Positions 1 through 9,019 of a stretch of 64,000 bases of DNA are shown piece after piece. The notes under the pieces are model-generated. The model worked only from the letters and a program-made list of their open reading frames with translations. It had not been told where the DNA came from and made no database searches. Within the stretch, counting starts at the first letter, position 1, and each line of letters starts with the position of its first letter. Source of the stretch: CAUJIW01 sp963205175 (GTDB taxonomy: Bacteria > Pseudomonadota > Alphaproteobacteria > Sphingomonadales > Sphingomonadaceae); NCBI GenBank assembly GCA_041060555.1, contig JBEUDS010000006.1. One strand, written 5' to 3'. Made by a program: the position numbers and the translations under genes.

Positions 1-54
1 CACCGGAGCGTAGTCGCGCTCCTTTCAGGGTACAAACACGACGAGGCGGGCGCC

Positions 55-2757
55 ATGGATGATCTGCTCACGGAATTCCTGACCGAGACCAACGAGAGCA
101 TCGACACGGTCGATAACGAACTGGTCAGGCTGGAGCAAAACCCCAACGACAAGGCGGTGTTGGATAACATCTTCCGTCTGGTCCACACCATCAAGGGCAC
201 CTGCGGCTTTCTGGGCCTTCCCCGGCTGGAGTCGGTGGCGCATTCGGCCGAGAACGTGCTGGGCAAGTTCCGTGACGGCGAGCTGTTCGTGACGCCGGGG
301 CTGGTCTCCCAGATCCTTGAGGCGCTCGACACCATCAAGATGATTCTCCAGGGCCTGGAGCAGACCGGCAACGAGCCGGAAGGCGACGATTCGGACCTGA
401 TCGCCCGTCTTGACCTTGCCGCCGAAGGCAAGTTCGAGGACGCGGCGCCGGTAGCGGCGCCCGAGCCCGCGCCGGTGGTGGCTGACTCCCGCGCCGAGAC
501 CGAGAAACTGCTCGGCCGCTCGCTGAAGCCGGGCGAAGTGACGCTTGACGAGCTGGAAGCGGCGTTTGCCGCCGCCGCCGGTCCGGAAGAGGTCGAGGCA
601 GCGGCGCCGTTGGCCCCGGCTGCCAAGGCCGAGCCGAAAAAGGCCCGCGTCGAGGCCAAGCCGGCGGCGGCGCCGGTCGAGGCCCGCGACGGCGAGGATG
701 GCGGTGCCAAGGGCAACCAGTCGATCCGCGTGTCGGTCGATCTGCTGGAAGGCCTGATGAACCTGGTCTCCGAACTGGTGCTGACCCGCAACCAGCTGCT
801 GCAGATCGCGCGCCGCAACGAGAACAGCGAGTTCAGCGTACCGCTGCAGCGCCTGTCGCAGTGCACCACCGAACTGCAGGAAGGGGTAATGAAGACCCGC
901 ATGCAGCCGATCGGCAACGCCTGGTCGAAGCTGCCGCGCATCATCCGCGACCTCAGCCACGAACTCGACAAGAAGATCGAGCTCGAAATGAAGGGCGCCG
1001 ACACCGAACTCGACCGCCAGGTGCTTGAGCTGATCAAGGATCCGCTCACCCACATGGTGCGCAATTCGGCCGATCACGGCATCGAGATGCCCGCCGAACG
1101 TGTCGCCAAGGGCAAGTCGGAGACCGGCCATGTTCGCCTGAACGCCTATCATGAAGGCGGCCACATCATCATCGAGATCGCCGACGATGGTCGCGGCCTC
1201 AATGTCGACCGCCTGCGCCAGAAGATCGTCGAGGTCGGGCTTGTCTCCGAGGCGGAAGCCGAGGGCATGTCGGACAACCAGATCCACAAGTTCATTTTCC
1301 ACCCCGGTCTGTCGACCGCCGAGAAGGTGACCTCGGTGTCCGGCCGCGGCGTCGGCATGGACGTGGTGCGGTCGAATATCGAGAAGATCGGCGGCACCAT
1401 CGAACTCGACTCGGTCGCCGGCAAGGGCACCCGCTTCGCCATCAAGATCCCGCTGACGCTGGCGATCGTCTCGGCGCTGATCGTCGAATCCGGCGGCGAA
1501 CGCTTCGCGGTGCCGCAGATCTCGGTGCTGGAACTGGTGCGCGCCGCGCCGGGCAGCGAATATCGCATCGAGTTCGTCAACAACGCGCCGGTACTGCGCC
1601 TGCGCAGCCGCCTGCTGCCGCTGGTGCACCTGCACCGCATCCTGGGCCTTGAGCCCAAGACCGCCAACGACAACGACGAGGCCTTCATCGTCGTCACCCA
1701 GGTCGGCTCCTTCACCTTCGGCATCGTCGTCGACGAAGTGTTCGACACCGAGGAAATCGTGGTGAAGCCGGTGGCGCCGATCCTGAAGAACCTGTCAGTC
1801 TACTCCGGCAACACCATCCTGGGCGATGGTTCGGTGATCATGATCCTCGACCCCAACGGCGTCGCCAACGCCACCGCCACCGTGCAGCACAACCAGCAGG
1901 AAGACTCGCAGGAAGTGCGGGCCCGCTCGCTGGAGAACGAGCACGAGAGCATGCTGCTGTTCCGCGCCGGCAGCGAGAATCCGAAGGCGGTGCCGCTGTC
2001 GCTGGTCGCCCGACTGGAGGACATCGACGTCTCGACCATCGAGTTCGCCGACGGCAAGCCGATGGTGCAGTATCGTGGCAGCCTGATGCCGCTGGTGACC
2101 GTCGACGACAAATGCCAGCTGGTGACCGAGGGCCGCCAGGCAGTGCTGGTGTTCGCCGACGGCGACAAGACCATGGGTCTTGCGGTCGACCAGATCCTCG
2201 ACATCGTCGAGACCGAGCTGAAGATCGAGCTGAGCTCCGAATCCAACGGTCGCCTGGGCACCGCGGTGGTCGCCGGCAAGGTCACCGAGATCATGGATGT
2301 CGGCCACTACCTCAAGCTCGCCTTCAAGGACTATCTGCGCGCCAAGCCGCAGGAACTCAATGCTGCGAATGCCCAGCAGCCGCGCGTGCTGCTGATCGAT
2401 GACAGCTCGTTCTTCCGCAACATGCTGAAGCCGCTGCTGGCGGCCGGGGGCTACGACGTGACGTCGGTGTCGTCGGCGGAGGAGGCACTGGCGCTGCGCG
2501 AGGAAGGCGAGGTGTTCGACCTCATCATCTCGGACATCGAGATGCCGGGTCTCAACGGCTTCGAGTTCGCGGCGGAAGTACGCGGCCAGGGCCGCTGGGC
2601 GGACACGCCGCTGGTTGCCCTGTCGTCGCTGGCCTCCGGTGCCGACTTCGAGAAGGGTCGCGCCGCCGGCTTCAACGATTACGTCGCCAAGTTCGACCGC
2701 GACTCCCTGCTGTCGATCCTCGACGAGCAGCTTGAACTGACCCGCACGGCCGCCTGA
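55..2757 (+). CDS. cheA: Chemotaxis histidine kinase CheA, hybrid with tandem CheW domains and a receiver
   Basis: Cytoplasmic sensor kinase that phosphorylates CheY and CheB on signals from chemoreceptors. The 900-residue protein starts with an HPt domain (phospho-acceptor His44 in HTIKG). An Ala/Pro/Glu-rich linker follows, then the dimerisation helices (~220-290), the ATPase domain (N-box around HMVRNSADHG, ~333; glycine boxes DDGRGL and GRGVGMDVV), two CheW-like domains (~470-605 and ~630-758) and a C-terminal receiver (~775-895) with Asp827 in SDIEMPG. E. coli CheA is about 650 residues and has neither the second CheW-like domain nor the receiver; hybrids of this kind are known in alphaproteobacterial chemotaxis clusters. 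It is the first of five collinear che genes, 24 nt before cheW. Any upstream che or receptor genes lie outside the window. Confidence 0.95.
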   Translation: MDDLLTEFLTETNESIDTVDNELVRLEQNPNDKAVLDNIFRLVHTIKGTCGFLGLPRLESVAHSAENVLGKFRDGELFVTPGLVSQILEALDTIKMILQGLEQTGNEPEGDDSDLIARLDLAAEGKFEDAAPVAAPEPAPVVADSRAETEKLLGRSLKPGEVTLDELEAAFAAAAGPEEVEAAAPLAPAAKAEPKKARVEAKPAAAPVEARDGEDGGAKGNQSIRVSVDLLEGLMNLVSELVLTRNQLLQIARRNENSEFSVPLQRLSQCTTELQEGVMKTRMQPIGNAWSKLPRIIRDLSHELDKKIELEMKGADTELDRQVLELIKDPLTHMVRNSADHGIEMPAERVAKGKSETGHVRLNAYHEGGHIIIEIADDGRGLNVDRLRQKIVEVGLVSEAEAEGMSDNQIHKFIFHPGLSTAEKVTSVSGRGVGMDVVRSNIEKIGGTIELDSVAGKGTRFAIKIPLTLAIVSALIVESGGERFAVPQISVLELVRAAPGSEYRIEFVNNAPVLRLRSRLLPLVHLHRILGLEPKTANDNDEAFIVVTQVGSFTFGIVVDEVFDTEEIVVKPVAPILKNLSVYSGNTILGDGSVIMILDPNGVANATATVQHNQQEDSQEVRARSLENEHESMLLFRAGSENPKAVPLSLVARLEDIDVSTIEFADGKPMVQYRGSLMPLVTVDDKCQLVTEGRQAVLVFADGDKTMGLAVDQILDIVETELKIELSSESNGRLGTAVVAGKVTEIMDVGHYLKLAFKDYLRAKPQELNAANAQQPRVLLIDDSSFFRNMLKPLLAAGGYDVTSVSSAEEALALREEGEVFDLIISDIEMPGLNGFEFAAEVRGQGRWADTPLVALSSLASGADFEKGRAAGFNDYVAKFDRDSLLSILDEQLELTRTAA

Positions 2758-2781
2758 TAGACCGGTACCAGGAGAAAGAAC

Positions 2782-3231
2782 ATGAGCCTCCAGTCCAACG
2801 AGTTCGTGACCATCCGCCTGGCCGGCCAGCTGCTCGGCATCCCCGTGCTGCTGGTGCATGACGTGCTGAAGTTGCAGAACGTCACCCGCGTGCCGCTGTC
2901 GCCGGGTTGGGTCGCCGGTGTGCTGAATCTGCGCGGCCGCATCGTCACCGCCATCGATCTGCGCAACCGCCTCGGCCTGCCGCCGCGCGGCGCCAACGAG
3001 AAGGCTCCGATGAGCGTCGTCGTCGATCACAAGGGTGAGCCCTATTCGCTGCTGATCGACAGTGTCGGCGAGGTGCTGCGGCTGGACGACACGCTGTACG
3101 AGAAGAATCCGGTGACTCTGGACGCGCGCTGGCGGGAAGTGTCGAACGGCATCTATCGCCTGCAGGACGAATTGCTGGTGGTGCTTGATGTCCGCCGGCT
3201 GCTCGACATGGATCAGGCACTGGCGGCCTGA
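2782..3231 (+). CDS. cheW: Chemotaxis coupling protein CheW
   Basis: Adaptor of 149 residues that couples chemoreceptors to the CheW-like domain of CheA in the membrane-associated array. The whole protein is one CheW domain: FVTIRLAGQLLGIPV at the start, the NLRGRIVTAIDLR segment in the middle, and a C-terminal VLDVRRLLD. An AGGAG ribosome site sits about 7 nt before the ATG. It lies between cheA and cheY and is almost certainly co-transcribed with them. Single-domain CheW proteins are usually about this length. Confidence 0.95.
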   Translation: MSLQSNEFVTIRLAGQLLGIPVLLVHDVLKLQNVTRVPLSPGWVAGVLNLRGRIVTAIDLRNRLGLPPRGANEKAPMSVVVDHKGEPYSLLIDSVGEVLRLDDTLYEKNPVTLDARWREVSNGIYRLQDELLVVLDVRRLLDMDQALAA

Positions 3232-3296
3232 GCCTTAACCACGTTTCAAGGTTTCACGCCCTAAACTGAAGAAGTTAAGGCCCTAGGGGAGCGGCA

Positions 3297-3665
3297 ATGA
3301 TGAAATCCTGCCTGGTCGTTGACGACTCGAAAGTGATCCGCAAGGTTGCCCGGCGCATCCTTGAGGAGATGCAGTTCGAGATCGAAGAGGCCGTCGATGG
3401 TCAGGACGCCTGGCAGCAATGCCAGAAGAAGGTGCCTGACGTCGTGCTGCTCGACTGGAACATGCCGGTGATGAACGGGCTCGATTTTCTGCGCACGCTG
3501 CGCGGCGCCTCGCTGGATCGCCAGCCGGTCGTGGTGTTCTGCACTACCGAGAACGATATGTCGCACATCCGGGCGGCGATCGAGGCGGGTGCCAATGAGT
3601 ACATCATGAAGCCGTTCGATCGGGAGATCATCGAGGCGAAGTTCGCCCAGGTCGGGCTCATCTGA
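3297..3665 (+). CDS. cheY: Single-domain response regulator CheY
   Basis: Receiver-only protein of 122 residues that carries the signal from CheA to the flagellar motor or acts as a phosphate sink. The acidic pair is Asp9/Asp10, the phospho-acceptor Asp53 lies in LLDWNMPVMNG, the switch Thr is in FCTTEND, and the conserved Lys105 is in IMKPFDRE. There is no output domain. The start follows an AGGGGAG site; a second ATG is the next codon. Its place between cheW and cheB supports the CheY name, but a stand-alone receiver of this kind could serve another CheA output. Confidence 0.92.
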   Translation: MMKSCLVVDDSKVIRKVARRILEEMQFEIEEAVDGQDAWQQCQKKVPDVVLLDWNMPVMNGLDFLRTLRGASLDRQPVVVFCTTENDMSHIRAAIEAGANEYIMKPFDREIIEAKFAQVGLI

Positions 3666-3743
3666 GCGTGATCGCTTGTGACGGGTCGTGCCGCAAGGGC
3701 TCGATCCGGTTGTCAGAGTCAGCAGTAAGTGAGGCGATTCAGC

Positions 3744-4928
3744 GTGGCAGCCCTGGGCGTAGCGAACGAGACAAGCGTCACCACCGCGCCGGATACCATC
3801 CGGGTCATGGTGGTCGATGACTCGGCGGTGATCCGGGGGGTTCTGGCGCGCTGGCTTGAAGACGATCCCGCCATCCGCGTGACCGCCACCGCCGCCAACG
3901 GTGTCGGCGCGCTGCGTCAGGTCAAGGCGCAGACCTTCGATGTTGTCATCCTCGATATCGAAATGCCGGAGATGGATGGCATGACGGCGCTGCCGCAGCT
4001 GCTGGTGGCCCAGCCCGGCATGCAGGTGCTGATGGCCTCGACGCTGACCGCCCGCAACGCCGACATCTCGCTCAAGGCGCTCAGCCTGGGGGCCGCCGAC
4101 TATATTCCGAAACCCACCAGCACCCGCATCGTCACGTCCGGGGTCGATTTCCGCCGCGAGCTTGTGGAGAAGGTGAAGGCGATTGCTCAGGTCGCACGCC
4201 GCAAGCGCGGCGAGACGCCGGTGCCGAGCACGGCCGCGCCGGCGCCACGTCCGGTGGTCGGCGTCCGGTCGGCCACGCCGCCGCCGCTTCCCGCGCGGGC
4301 GCCCGCCAGCGGCGGGGCGATCGTGCATCCCCGGCCGTCGCAGGCGCGTCCGGCGGTACTGGCGATCGGCAGTTCGACCGGGGGGCCGCAGGCGTTGTTC
4401 AACGTGCTGGGTGCCCTTGCCCGGCCGTTTCCCCTGCCTGTCCTCATCACCCAGCACATGCCGCCGACGTTCACGGCGATCCTGGCCCAGCATGTCGAGC
4501 GGATGACCAAGCATCCCGCCGCCGAGGGTCAGCATGACGAGGTGGTGCGGCCGGGGCGTGTCTACATCGCGCCAGGCGACCGCCACATGACGGTGCGTCA
4601 GGCCGGTGGCGAGGTCCGTATCGTGCTCGACGACACGCCGCCGCAGAATTTCTGCCGCCCGGCGGTCGATCCGCTGTTCCGTTCGGTGGCGGATGTCTAT
4701 GGCGACAAGGCGCTGGCGGTCGTGCTTACCGGCATGGGGCATGACGGCGAGCAGGGCGCGGGCGCCATCATCGGTCGTGGTGGCACGGTGATCGCCCAGG
4801 ACGAGGCGACGTCGGTGGTGTGGGGCATGCCCGGCGCCGTGACGCGCGCGGGCTTTGCCAGTTTTGTGTTTCCGCTCAACAACATTGGTGGTTCGATCAC
4901 CAACCTGATGGAGGGTCGCCAGCCATGA
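3744..4928 (+). CDS. cheB: Chemotaxis response regulator protein-glutamate methylesterase CheB
   Basis: Two-domain enzyme that removes methyl groups from glutamyl side chains of chemoreceptors and deamidates Gln, giving adaptation when phosphorylated by CheA. The N-terminal receiver has its acceptor Asp at about residue 71 (LDIEMPEMDG). A Pro/Ala-rich linker follows, then the esterase domain with Ser ~211 (GSSTGGPQ), His ~238 (TQHMPPTF) and Asp ~334 (GMGHDGEQG). The frame is open to a GTG at 3729, but the GTG at 3744 is preferred because AAGTGAGG lies about 9 nt upstream. The stop overlaps the cheR start by 4 nt (ATGA), the usual coupling of the opposing methylation enzymes. Confidence 0.94.
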   Translation: MAALGVANETSVTTAPDTIRVMVVDDSAVIRGVLARWLEDDPAIRVTATAANGVGALRQVKAQTFDVVILDIEMPEMDGMTALPQLLVAQPGMQVLMASTLTARNADISLKALSLGAADYIPKPTSTRIVTSGVDFRRELVEKVKAIAQVARRKRGETPVPSTAAPAPRPVVGVRSATPPPLPARAPASGGAIVHPRPSQARPAVLAIGSSTGGPQALFNVLGALARPFPLPVLITQHMPPTFTAILAQHVERMTKHPAAEGQHDEVVRPGRVYIAPGDRHMTVRQAGGEVRIVLDDTPPQNFCRPAVDPLFRSVADVYGDKALAVVLTGMGHDGEQGAGAIIGRGGTVIAQDEATSVVWGMPGAVTRAGFASFVFPLNNIGGSITNLMEGRQP

Positions 4929-5773
4929 CCGCGTTGACGCCCCAGGATTTCGATCTGCTGTCCAACCTGCTCAAGACCCGCTCGGGCCTGGTGCTGGGGA
5001 CCGAGAAAACCTATCTGCTGGAATCGCGACTGACCCCGATCGCCCGCCGTCGCGGGCTGGCCGGCCTGCCGGAGCTGGTGGCGCAGCTTCGCATGCGCCC
5101 CAGTGAGGAGTTGCTGGTCGAAATCACCGAGGCGATGACGACCAACGAGTCGTTCTTCTTCCGCGACACGGTGCCGTTCGAGGTGCTCAAAACCCATGTG
5201 CTGCCGCAGTTGAAGGTGGCGCGGGCCGCCACCCGGCGGCTGCGCATCTGGTGTGCCGCCGCGTCCACCGGGCAGGAACCCTATTCGATCGCCATGATTC
5301 TCAACGAGCAGGCCGCACAGTGGGCGGGCTGGAACATCGAGATCATCGGCACCGACCTGTGCAAGGCTGCGCTGAGCAAGGCGCAGGCCGGCCTCTACTC
5401 GCAGTTCGAGGTGCAGCGCGGGCTCCCGATCCAGCTGCTCATGAAATATTTCGCCAAGGTCGGCGACCAGTGGCAGGTCTCGGCGGACATCCGCAACATG
5501 GTGAAGTACCGCACGTTCAACCTGCTGGAGTCGATGGCCGGTCTTGGCCAGTTCGACATCATCTTCTGCCGCAACGTGCTGATCTACTTCGATGCCCCCA
5601 CCAAGGCGCAGGTGCTGGACAATCTCCGGCGCCAGATGCCCGCCGACGGCAGCCTGTTCCTGGGCGCGGCGGAGACGGTGCTCGGCCTCACCAAGGCGCT
5701 GAAGCCGGTGCGTGAGCAGCGCGGGCTTTACATTCCCGTCGACAGCCCGATGGCGCTCGCCGCCGCCGGCTGA
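4925..5773 (+). CDS. cheR: Chemoreceptor glutamate methyltransferase CheR
   Basis: SAM-dependent enzyme of 282 residues that methylates glutamates of chemoreceptors, opposing CheB. It has the N-terminal all-alpha CheR domain (~5-75) and a C-terminal Rossmann methyltransferase domain with the SAM-binding segment IWCAAASTGQEPYS and the motif FDIIFCRNVLIYFD. No TPR or pentapeptide-binding extension is present. The ATG overlaps the cheB stop, so the pair is translationally coupled. It ends the che cluster; its stop codon directly abuts the stop codon of the convergent gene on the - strand. Confidence 0.95.
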   Translation: MTALTPQDFDLLSNLLKTRSGLVLGTEKTYLLESRLTPIARRRGLAGLPELVAQLRMRPSEELLVEITEAMTTNESFFFRDTVPFEVLKTHVLPQLKVARAATRRLRIWCAAASTGQEPYSIAMILNEQAAQWAGWNIEIIGTDLCKAALSKAQAGLYSQFEVQRGLPIQLLMKYFAKVGDQWQVSADIRNMVKYRTFNLLESMAGLGQFDIIFCRNVLIYFDAPTKAQVLDNLRRQMPADGSLFLGAAETVLGLTKALKPVREQRGLYIPVDSPMALAAAG

Positions 5774-6124
5774 TCAGCCCCGCGTGAAGTCGTAGCTGCG
5801 CTCGACCTTTGCCACATGCAGGCTAAAGGCATCATACCAGCGTGCCCGGCCCTCGACGCGCGCCGCGGCGTGTTCCTCCTGGTCGCGCCAGGCGATCACG
5901 GCCTCCTCGTCGCGCCAGTAGGCAACGGTGATGCCAAGCCCGGTGGCCGGATCGCGCACGCTGTCCATGCCGAGATAGCCGGGTTGGGTGGTCGCCAGCC
6001 GGGCGATCGCCTCGGCGGCGGCGTCGTAGCCATCGTCGACGCCCAGCGGCCGCAGGCTGGTGAAGATCACCGCCACATAGGGCGGGGTCAGGGCTGGTGT
6101 CGGAAGGTTGCTGGCGTGGCTCAT
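5774..6124 (-). CDS. Small antibiotic-biosynthesis-monooxygenase (ABM/YgiN-like) protein
   Basis: A 116-residue single-domain protein with the ferredoxin-like dimeric alpha-beta barrel signature of ABM proteins: an ending such as IFTSLRP, then GYLGMDSVRDPATGLGITVAYW and a DQEEHAAAR helix. Family members include heme-degrading and quinol monooxygenases, and many have no known substrate. The start at 6124 is chosen because CGGAG lies 7 nt upstream; the frame is open further but without a better site. It is transcribed towards cheR and stands alone. I cannot assign a substrate. Confidence 0.75.
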   Translation of the reverse strand: MSHASNLPTPALTPPYVAVIFTSLRPLGVDDGYDAAAEAIARLATTQPGYLGMDSVRDPATGLGITVAYWRDEEAVIAWRDQEEHAAARVEGRARWYDAFSLHVAKVERSYDFTRG

Positions 6125-6357
6125 GGCGGACTCCGGTGTCGTACTGGCGCGGATCATGCCCGGCATATCCCGGCGCGCGGTGACCGGCCGGCGGCTTTGC
6201 CTGAGGGCCTTGACCCGGTGAGGCCGCACATGGCCTCAGTGGTCGGGCGGGGCCAGGTCTCCGGCGGGGGACGGGTTCGTGTGCGGGCGCGACAGTTGAC
6301 GCGCTTCCATCTCGAACCATCCGACCGTATGAGAATGGCTCAACACTGGTAGTTGTG

Positions 6358-7089
6358 ATGTCGATCTGGGGCAAGCTCATTGGCGGCGCGGCGGGACTGG
6401 CGATTGGCGGGCCGATTGGCGCGCTGATCGGCATTGTCGTCGGCCATGCCGTGCTCGACGCGCCAGCGACCCGCCGTGCCCTCAACGAACCGGACCGGCG
6501 TCAGGTCGCCTTCACCATTGCCGCCATCGCGCTGGCCGCCAAGATGGCCAAGGCCGATGGCGATGCCAGCGACATCGAGTTCGCCGCCTTCCGCCGGCTG
6601 TTTCATGTCGATCCGGGGGAGGAGGCCAATGTGGTGCGCTTTTATCGCTTCGCCCATCGCTCGGCCGACGGCTACGAGGCCTATGCCCGACAGGCCGCCC
6701 AGCTGTTCGGACCCGGATCGCCGATTCTTGAGGATCTGCTGGATGCGCTGTTCCTCATCGCCCGCGCCGACGGCGTGGTCAGCGCGGAGGAGATGGACTA
6801 TCTGCGCACGGTCGGCGGGCATCTGGGGTTCGAGGCGCGTCGCTTCGCCCAGATCCGCTCCCGTCATGTGCCGCTGGACCATGATGACCCCTATGCGGTG
6901 CTCGACGTGGCGCCGGAGGCCGACCTCGACACCATCAAGGCGGCCTACCGGCGCATGGTGAAGGACCATCATCCCGATCGTCATATCGCCGCCGGCGTGC
7001 CCCATGAGTTCATCCGTGTGGCCGAAGCGCGGATGGCGGCGATCAACGCGGCATACCGGACGATCCTGAAGGAACATGGTGCGGCATGA
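6358..7089 (+). CDS. djlA: DjlA-like membrane-anchored J-domain protein with TerB domain
   Basis: Co-chaperone that recruits and stimulates DnaK at the inner membrane. The N-terminus is a glycine-zipper membrane segment (GAAGLAIGGPIGALIGIVVG). The middle (~55-165) is a TerB-like helical domain with DGDASDIE and DGVVSAEE repeats, and the C-terminal ~60 residues are a J domain with the essential HPD in HHPDRH. This order (membrane helix, TerB, J) is that of DjlA. A GTG one codon upstream (6355) is an alternative start; neither has a strong ribosome site. The stop overlaps the next ATG by 4 nt. Confidence 0.88.
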   Translation: MSIWGKLIGGAAGLAIGGPIGALIGIVVGHAVLDAPATRRALNEPDRRQVAFTIAAIALAAKMAKADGDASDIEFAAFRRLFHVDPGEEANVVRFYRFAHRSADGYEAYARQAAQLFGPGSPILEDLLDALFLIARADGVVSAEEMDYLRTVGGHLGFEARRFAQIRSRHVPLDHDDPYAVLDVAPEADLDTIKAAYRRMVKDHHPDRHIAAGVPHEFIRVAEARMAAINAAYRTILKEHGAA

Positions 7090-7955
7090 CCCCGCTGCAC
7101 TTCGCCTTTCTGATGCTGATCAACGTCGCCTGGGGCTTCAATATCGTCCCCGTCAAGCTGGCGCTGGAGACGTTGCCGCCAATCACGGCCGCGCTGGTGC
7201 GGTTTGCCCTGTTGTTGTTGCTCTGCTTGCCGTTTCTCAAGTGGTTGCCGGGCAAGATGGGGCGCGTGCTGGTGACCGGGTTCGTTATCGGCGCGCTCAA
7301 TTTCGCGGTGATGAACTATGCCTTCGCGATTGCCACCAACATGGGCGCGCTGGCTATCGCTACCCAGCTCGGTGTGCCGTTCAGCCTGATTCTCGCCATT
7401 GGCGTGCTGGGCGAGCGCATCCGCTGGATCCGCACTGTCGGCATCGTGCTGGCGTTCGGCGGCGTGGTGGTGATGTCGTTCGACCCCGCCGTGTTCGATC
7501 AGTGGCCGGCGCTGCTGCTGGTGACCTTTTCGGCGTTCATTTATGCCGTGGGAAACATCATGATGCGCCAGATGACCGGCGTGCCGGCGCTGACGTTGCA
7601 GGCCTGGGTCGCGGCGGTCAGCGTCGTGCCGCTGCTGTTGCTGTCGCTGCTGGTGGAGCCGGGTGCGGTGCAGGCGCTGCCGGATGCGCCGGCGCGGGTG
7701 TTCGGCTATCTGCTGTTCGCCGCCGGTTTCTCCTCGGTGATCGGGCACGCCGGCATTGCCTGGCTGCTGCAACGCTATCCGGTGACCGTCATCTCGCCCT
7801 TCACCCTGTTGTCGCCGCTGCTGTCGGTGCTGTTCTCCGTGTTGTTGCTCGACAGCCCGCTGACCGGGAAGATGATGATCGGCGGCATGATCACCCTGGT
7901 GGGGGTGGGCATTATCACCTTCCGGGGCGCGCGCAAGGAAGAGGAGCGTCCGTGA
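7086..7955 (+). CDS. EamA/DMT-family inner-membrane transporter
   Basis: A 289-residue hydrophobic protein with about ten predicted membrane helices in two EamA repeats. The first repeat opens with NVAWGFNIVPVKLAL, and the fold ends with FRGARKEEERP, a short charged cytoplasmic tail. Members export metabolites or amino acids; the substrate cannot be read from sequence. The gene overlaps djlA upstream (ATGA) and the amidase downstream (GTGA), so all three are read from one message. Confidence 0.85.
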   Translation: MTPLHFAFLMLINVAWGFNIVPVKLALETLPPITAALVRFALLLLLCLPFLKWLPGKMGRVLVTGFVIGALNFAVMNYAFAIATNMGALAIATQLGVPFSLILAIGVLGERIRWIRTVGIVLAFGGVVVMSFDPAVFDQWPALLLVTFSAFIYAVGNIMMRQMTGVPALTLQAWVAAVSVVPLLLLSLLVEPGAVQALPDAPARVFGYLLFAAGFSSVIGHAGIAWLLQRYPVTVISPFTLLSPLLSVLFSVLLLDSPLTGKMMIGGMITLVGVGIITFRGARKEEERP

Positions 7956-8635
7956 GGCGGGTCGAGCGGCCATCACCCAATTTCGACGATCGTCGCGGCC
8001 AGGCGGTCAGGCTCCTGGTTATGCACTATACCGGCATGCGTACGGCCGCCGAGGCGCTCGACCGACTGACCGATCCGGCCGCCAAGGTTTCCGCGCACTA
8101 CACCATTGACGAAGACGGGACGGTTTACGTTCATGTGCCGGAAGACCGTCGGGCCTGGCACGCGGGGGTGTCCGTCTGGCGGGGCATTACCGACGTCAAC
8201 GCCGCCTCCATCGGCATCGAACTGGTCAACCCCGGCCACGAGTTCGGCTACCGGCCGTTCCCGCCGGCGCAGATGGCGGCCTTGGTCGAGCTCGCCGGCG
8301 GCATTCTGGCCCGCCACGCCATCGCGCCGCGTGATGTCGTGGGCCATTCCGACGTGGCGCCGGCGCGCAAGACCGACCCCGGCGAGCTGTTCGACTGGCG
8401 ATGGCTGGCGACGCGCGGTGTCGGTCTGTGGCCGGCGGCGCCGGGGCCGGCTTTCGGCGGCGAGGCGGCTTATGTCGCGGCACTGTCCGCCTACGGCTAC
8501 GGCCTCGATGGCGATGGCGGGCACCGGCTGGCGACCATGGCGTTCCAGCGCCACTTCCGCCCGTCCCGCATTGATGGCGCGGCGGACGCCGAGACACAGG
8601 GCCTGCTCGCGGCGCTGCTGGCGGCCTGCGGGTGA
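7952..8635 (+). CDS. N-acetylmuramoyl-L-alanine amidase (AmiD/AmpD family)
   Basis: A 227-residue zinc amidase_2 protein expected to cleave the bond between N-acetylmuramic acid and the stem peptide. Zinc ligands are visible as the His in LVMHYTG (~35) and the His/Asp region GHSDVAPARKTDPG (~130). The C-terminal ~60 residues resemble a peptidoglycan-binding helical domain. No signal peptide or lipobox is present, so it may act in the cytoplasm on recycled anhydro-muropeptides, as AmpD does. The GTG start overlaps the transporter stop by 4 nt; no other start fits the domain boundary. It lies close to the dcw cluster. Confidence 0.85.
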   Translation: MRRVERPSPNFDDRRGQAVRLLVMHYTGMRTAAEALDRLTDPAAKVSAHYTIDEDGTVYVHVPEDRRAWHAGVSVWRGITDVNAASIGIELVNPGHEFGYRPFPPAQMAALVELAGGILARHAIAPRDVVGHSDVAPARKTDPGELFDWRWLATRGVGLWPAAPGPAFGGEAAYVAALSAYGYGLDGDGGHRLATMAFQRHFRPSRIDGAADAETQGLLAALLAACG

Positions 8636-8666
8636 AGGTCTGAAGAAGCCGTTTTAAGTCAGCGGG

Positions 8667-8939
8667 TTACTGCGGCGCGATCGCTTCCGACGCATGGGCG
8701 CTGTTGGCGGCGTCGCCAATCAGGCCGCGAGGCATGTCCCGCGCGATGTCCTTGATCGGCTTGCCGTCGGTCGCGCGTGGCGCGACGGCCTCGGGATTGC
8801 CTTGGCCGGTGTTCTGGTAGGCCAGTTCACCGCGATCGTTGGCGCCGAACAGGTCGCTGACGGCGCCAAAGGCGCCACGCACCGAGCTGCAGCCGCTCAG
8901 GGTCAGGGCAATACCAACGAGAACCAGTCCTACGCGCAT
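8667..8939 (-). CDS. Small outer-membrane lipoprotein, unknown function
   Basis: A 90-residue protein with a classical lipoprotein signal: Arg after the start, a hydrophobic run VGLVLVGIALTL and the lipobox LSGC. The Cys is at about residue 17 and is followed by Ser-Ser, so an outer-membrane destination is expected. The mature part is polar and matches no family I recognise. The ATG at 8939 is chosen because GGAGG lies 5 nt before it; the in-frame ATG at 8951 contains that ribosome site in its own first codons. It is convergent with the amidase gene. Confidence 0.7.
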   Translation of the reverse strand: MRVGLVLVGIALTLSGCSSVRGAFGAVSDLFGANDRGELAYQNTGQGNPEAVAPRATDGKPIKDIARDMPRGLIGDAANSAHASEAIAPQ

Positions 8940-9019
8940 CGGGGCCTCCATTTGCGGGCGCGACCGTGCCGTCTGACGCGCCTCTTGGCAAGGGGGATTG
9001 GCATGCCTATTGAGATGAA

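Noticed and set aside
25..1635. A 536-codon open frame on the - strand opposite cheA
   Set aside because: It lies entirely antisense to a clear cheA, has an Arg/Gly/His-rich composition typical of GC-rich shadow frames, and shows no domain.
3237..3275. TTAACCA near cheY as a CtrA-binding site
   Set aside because: Only one half-site is present; the second TTAA at the required 7-nt spacing is missing.
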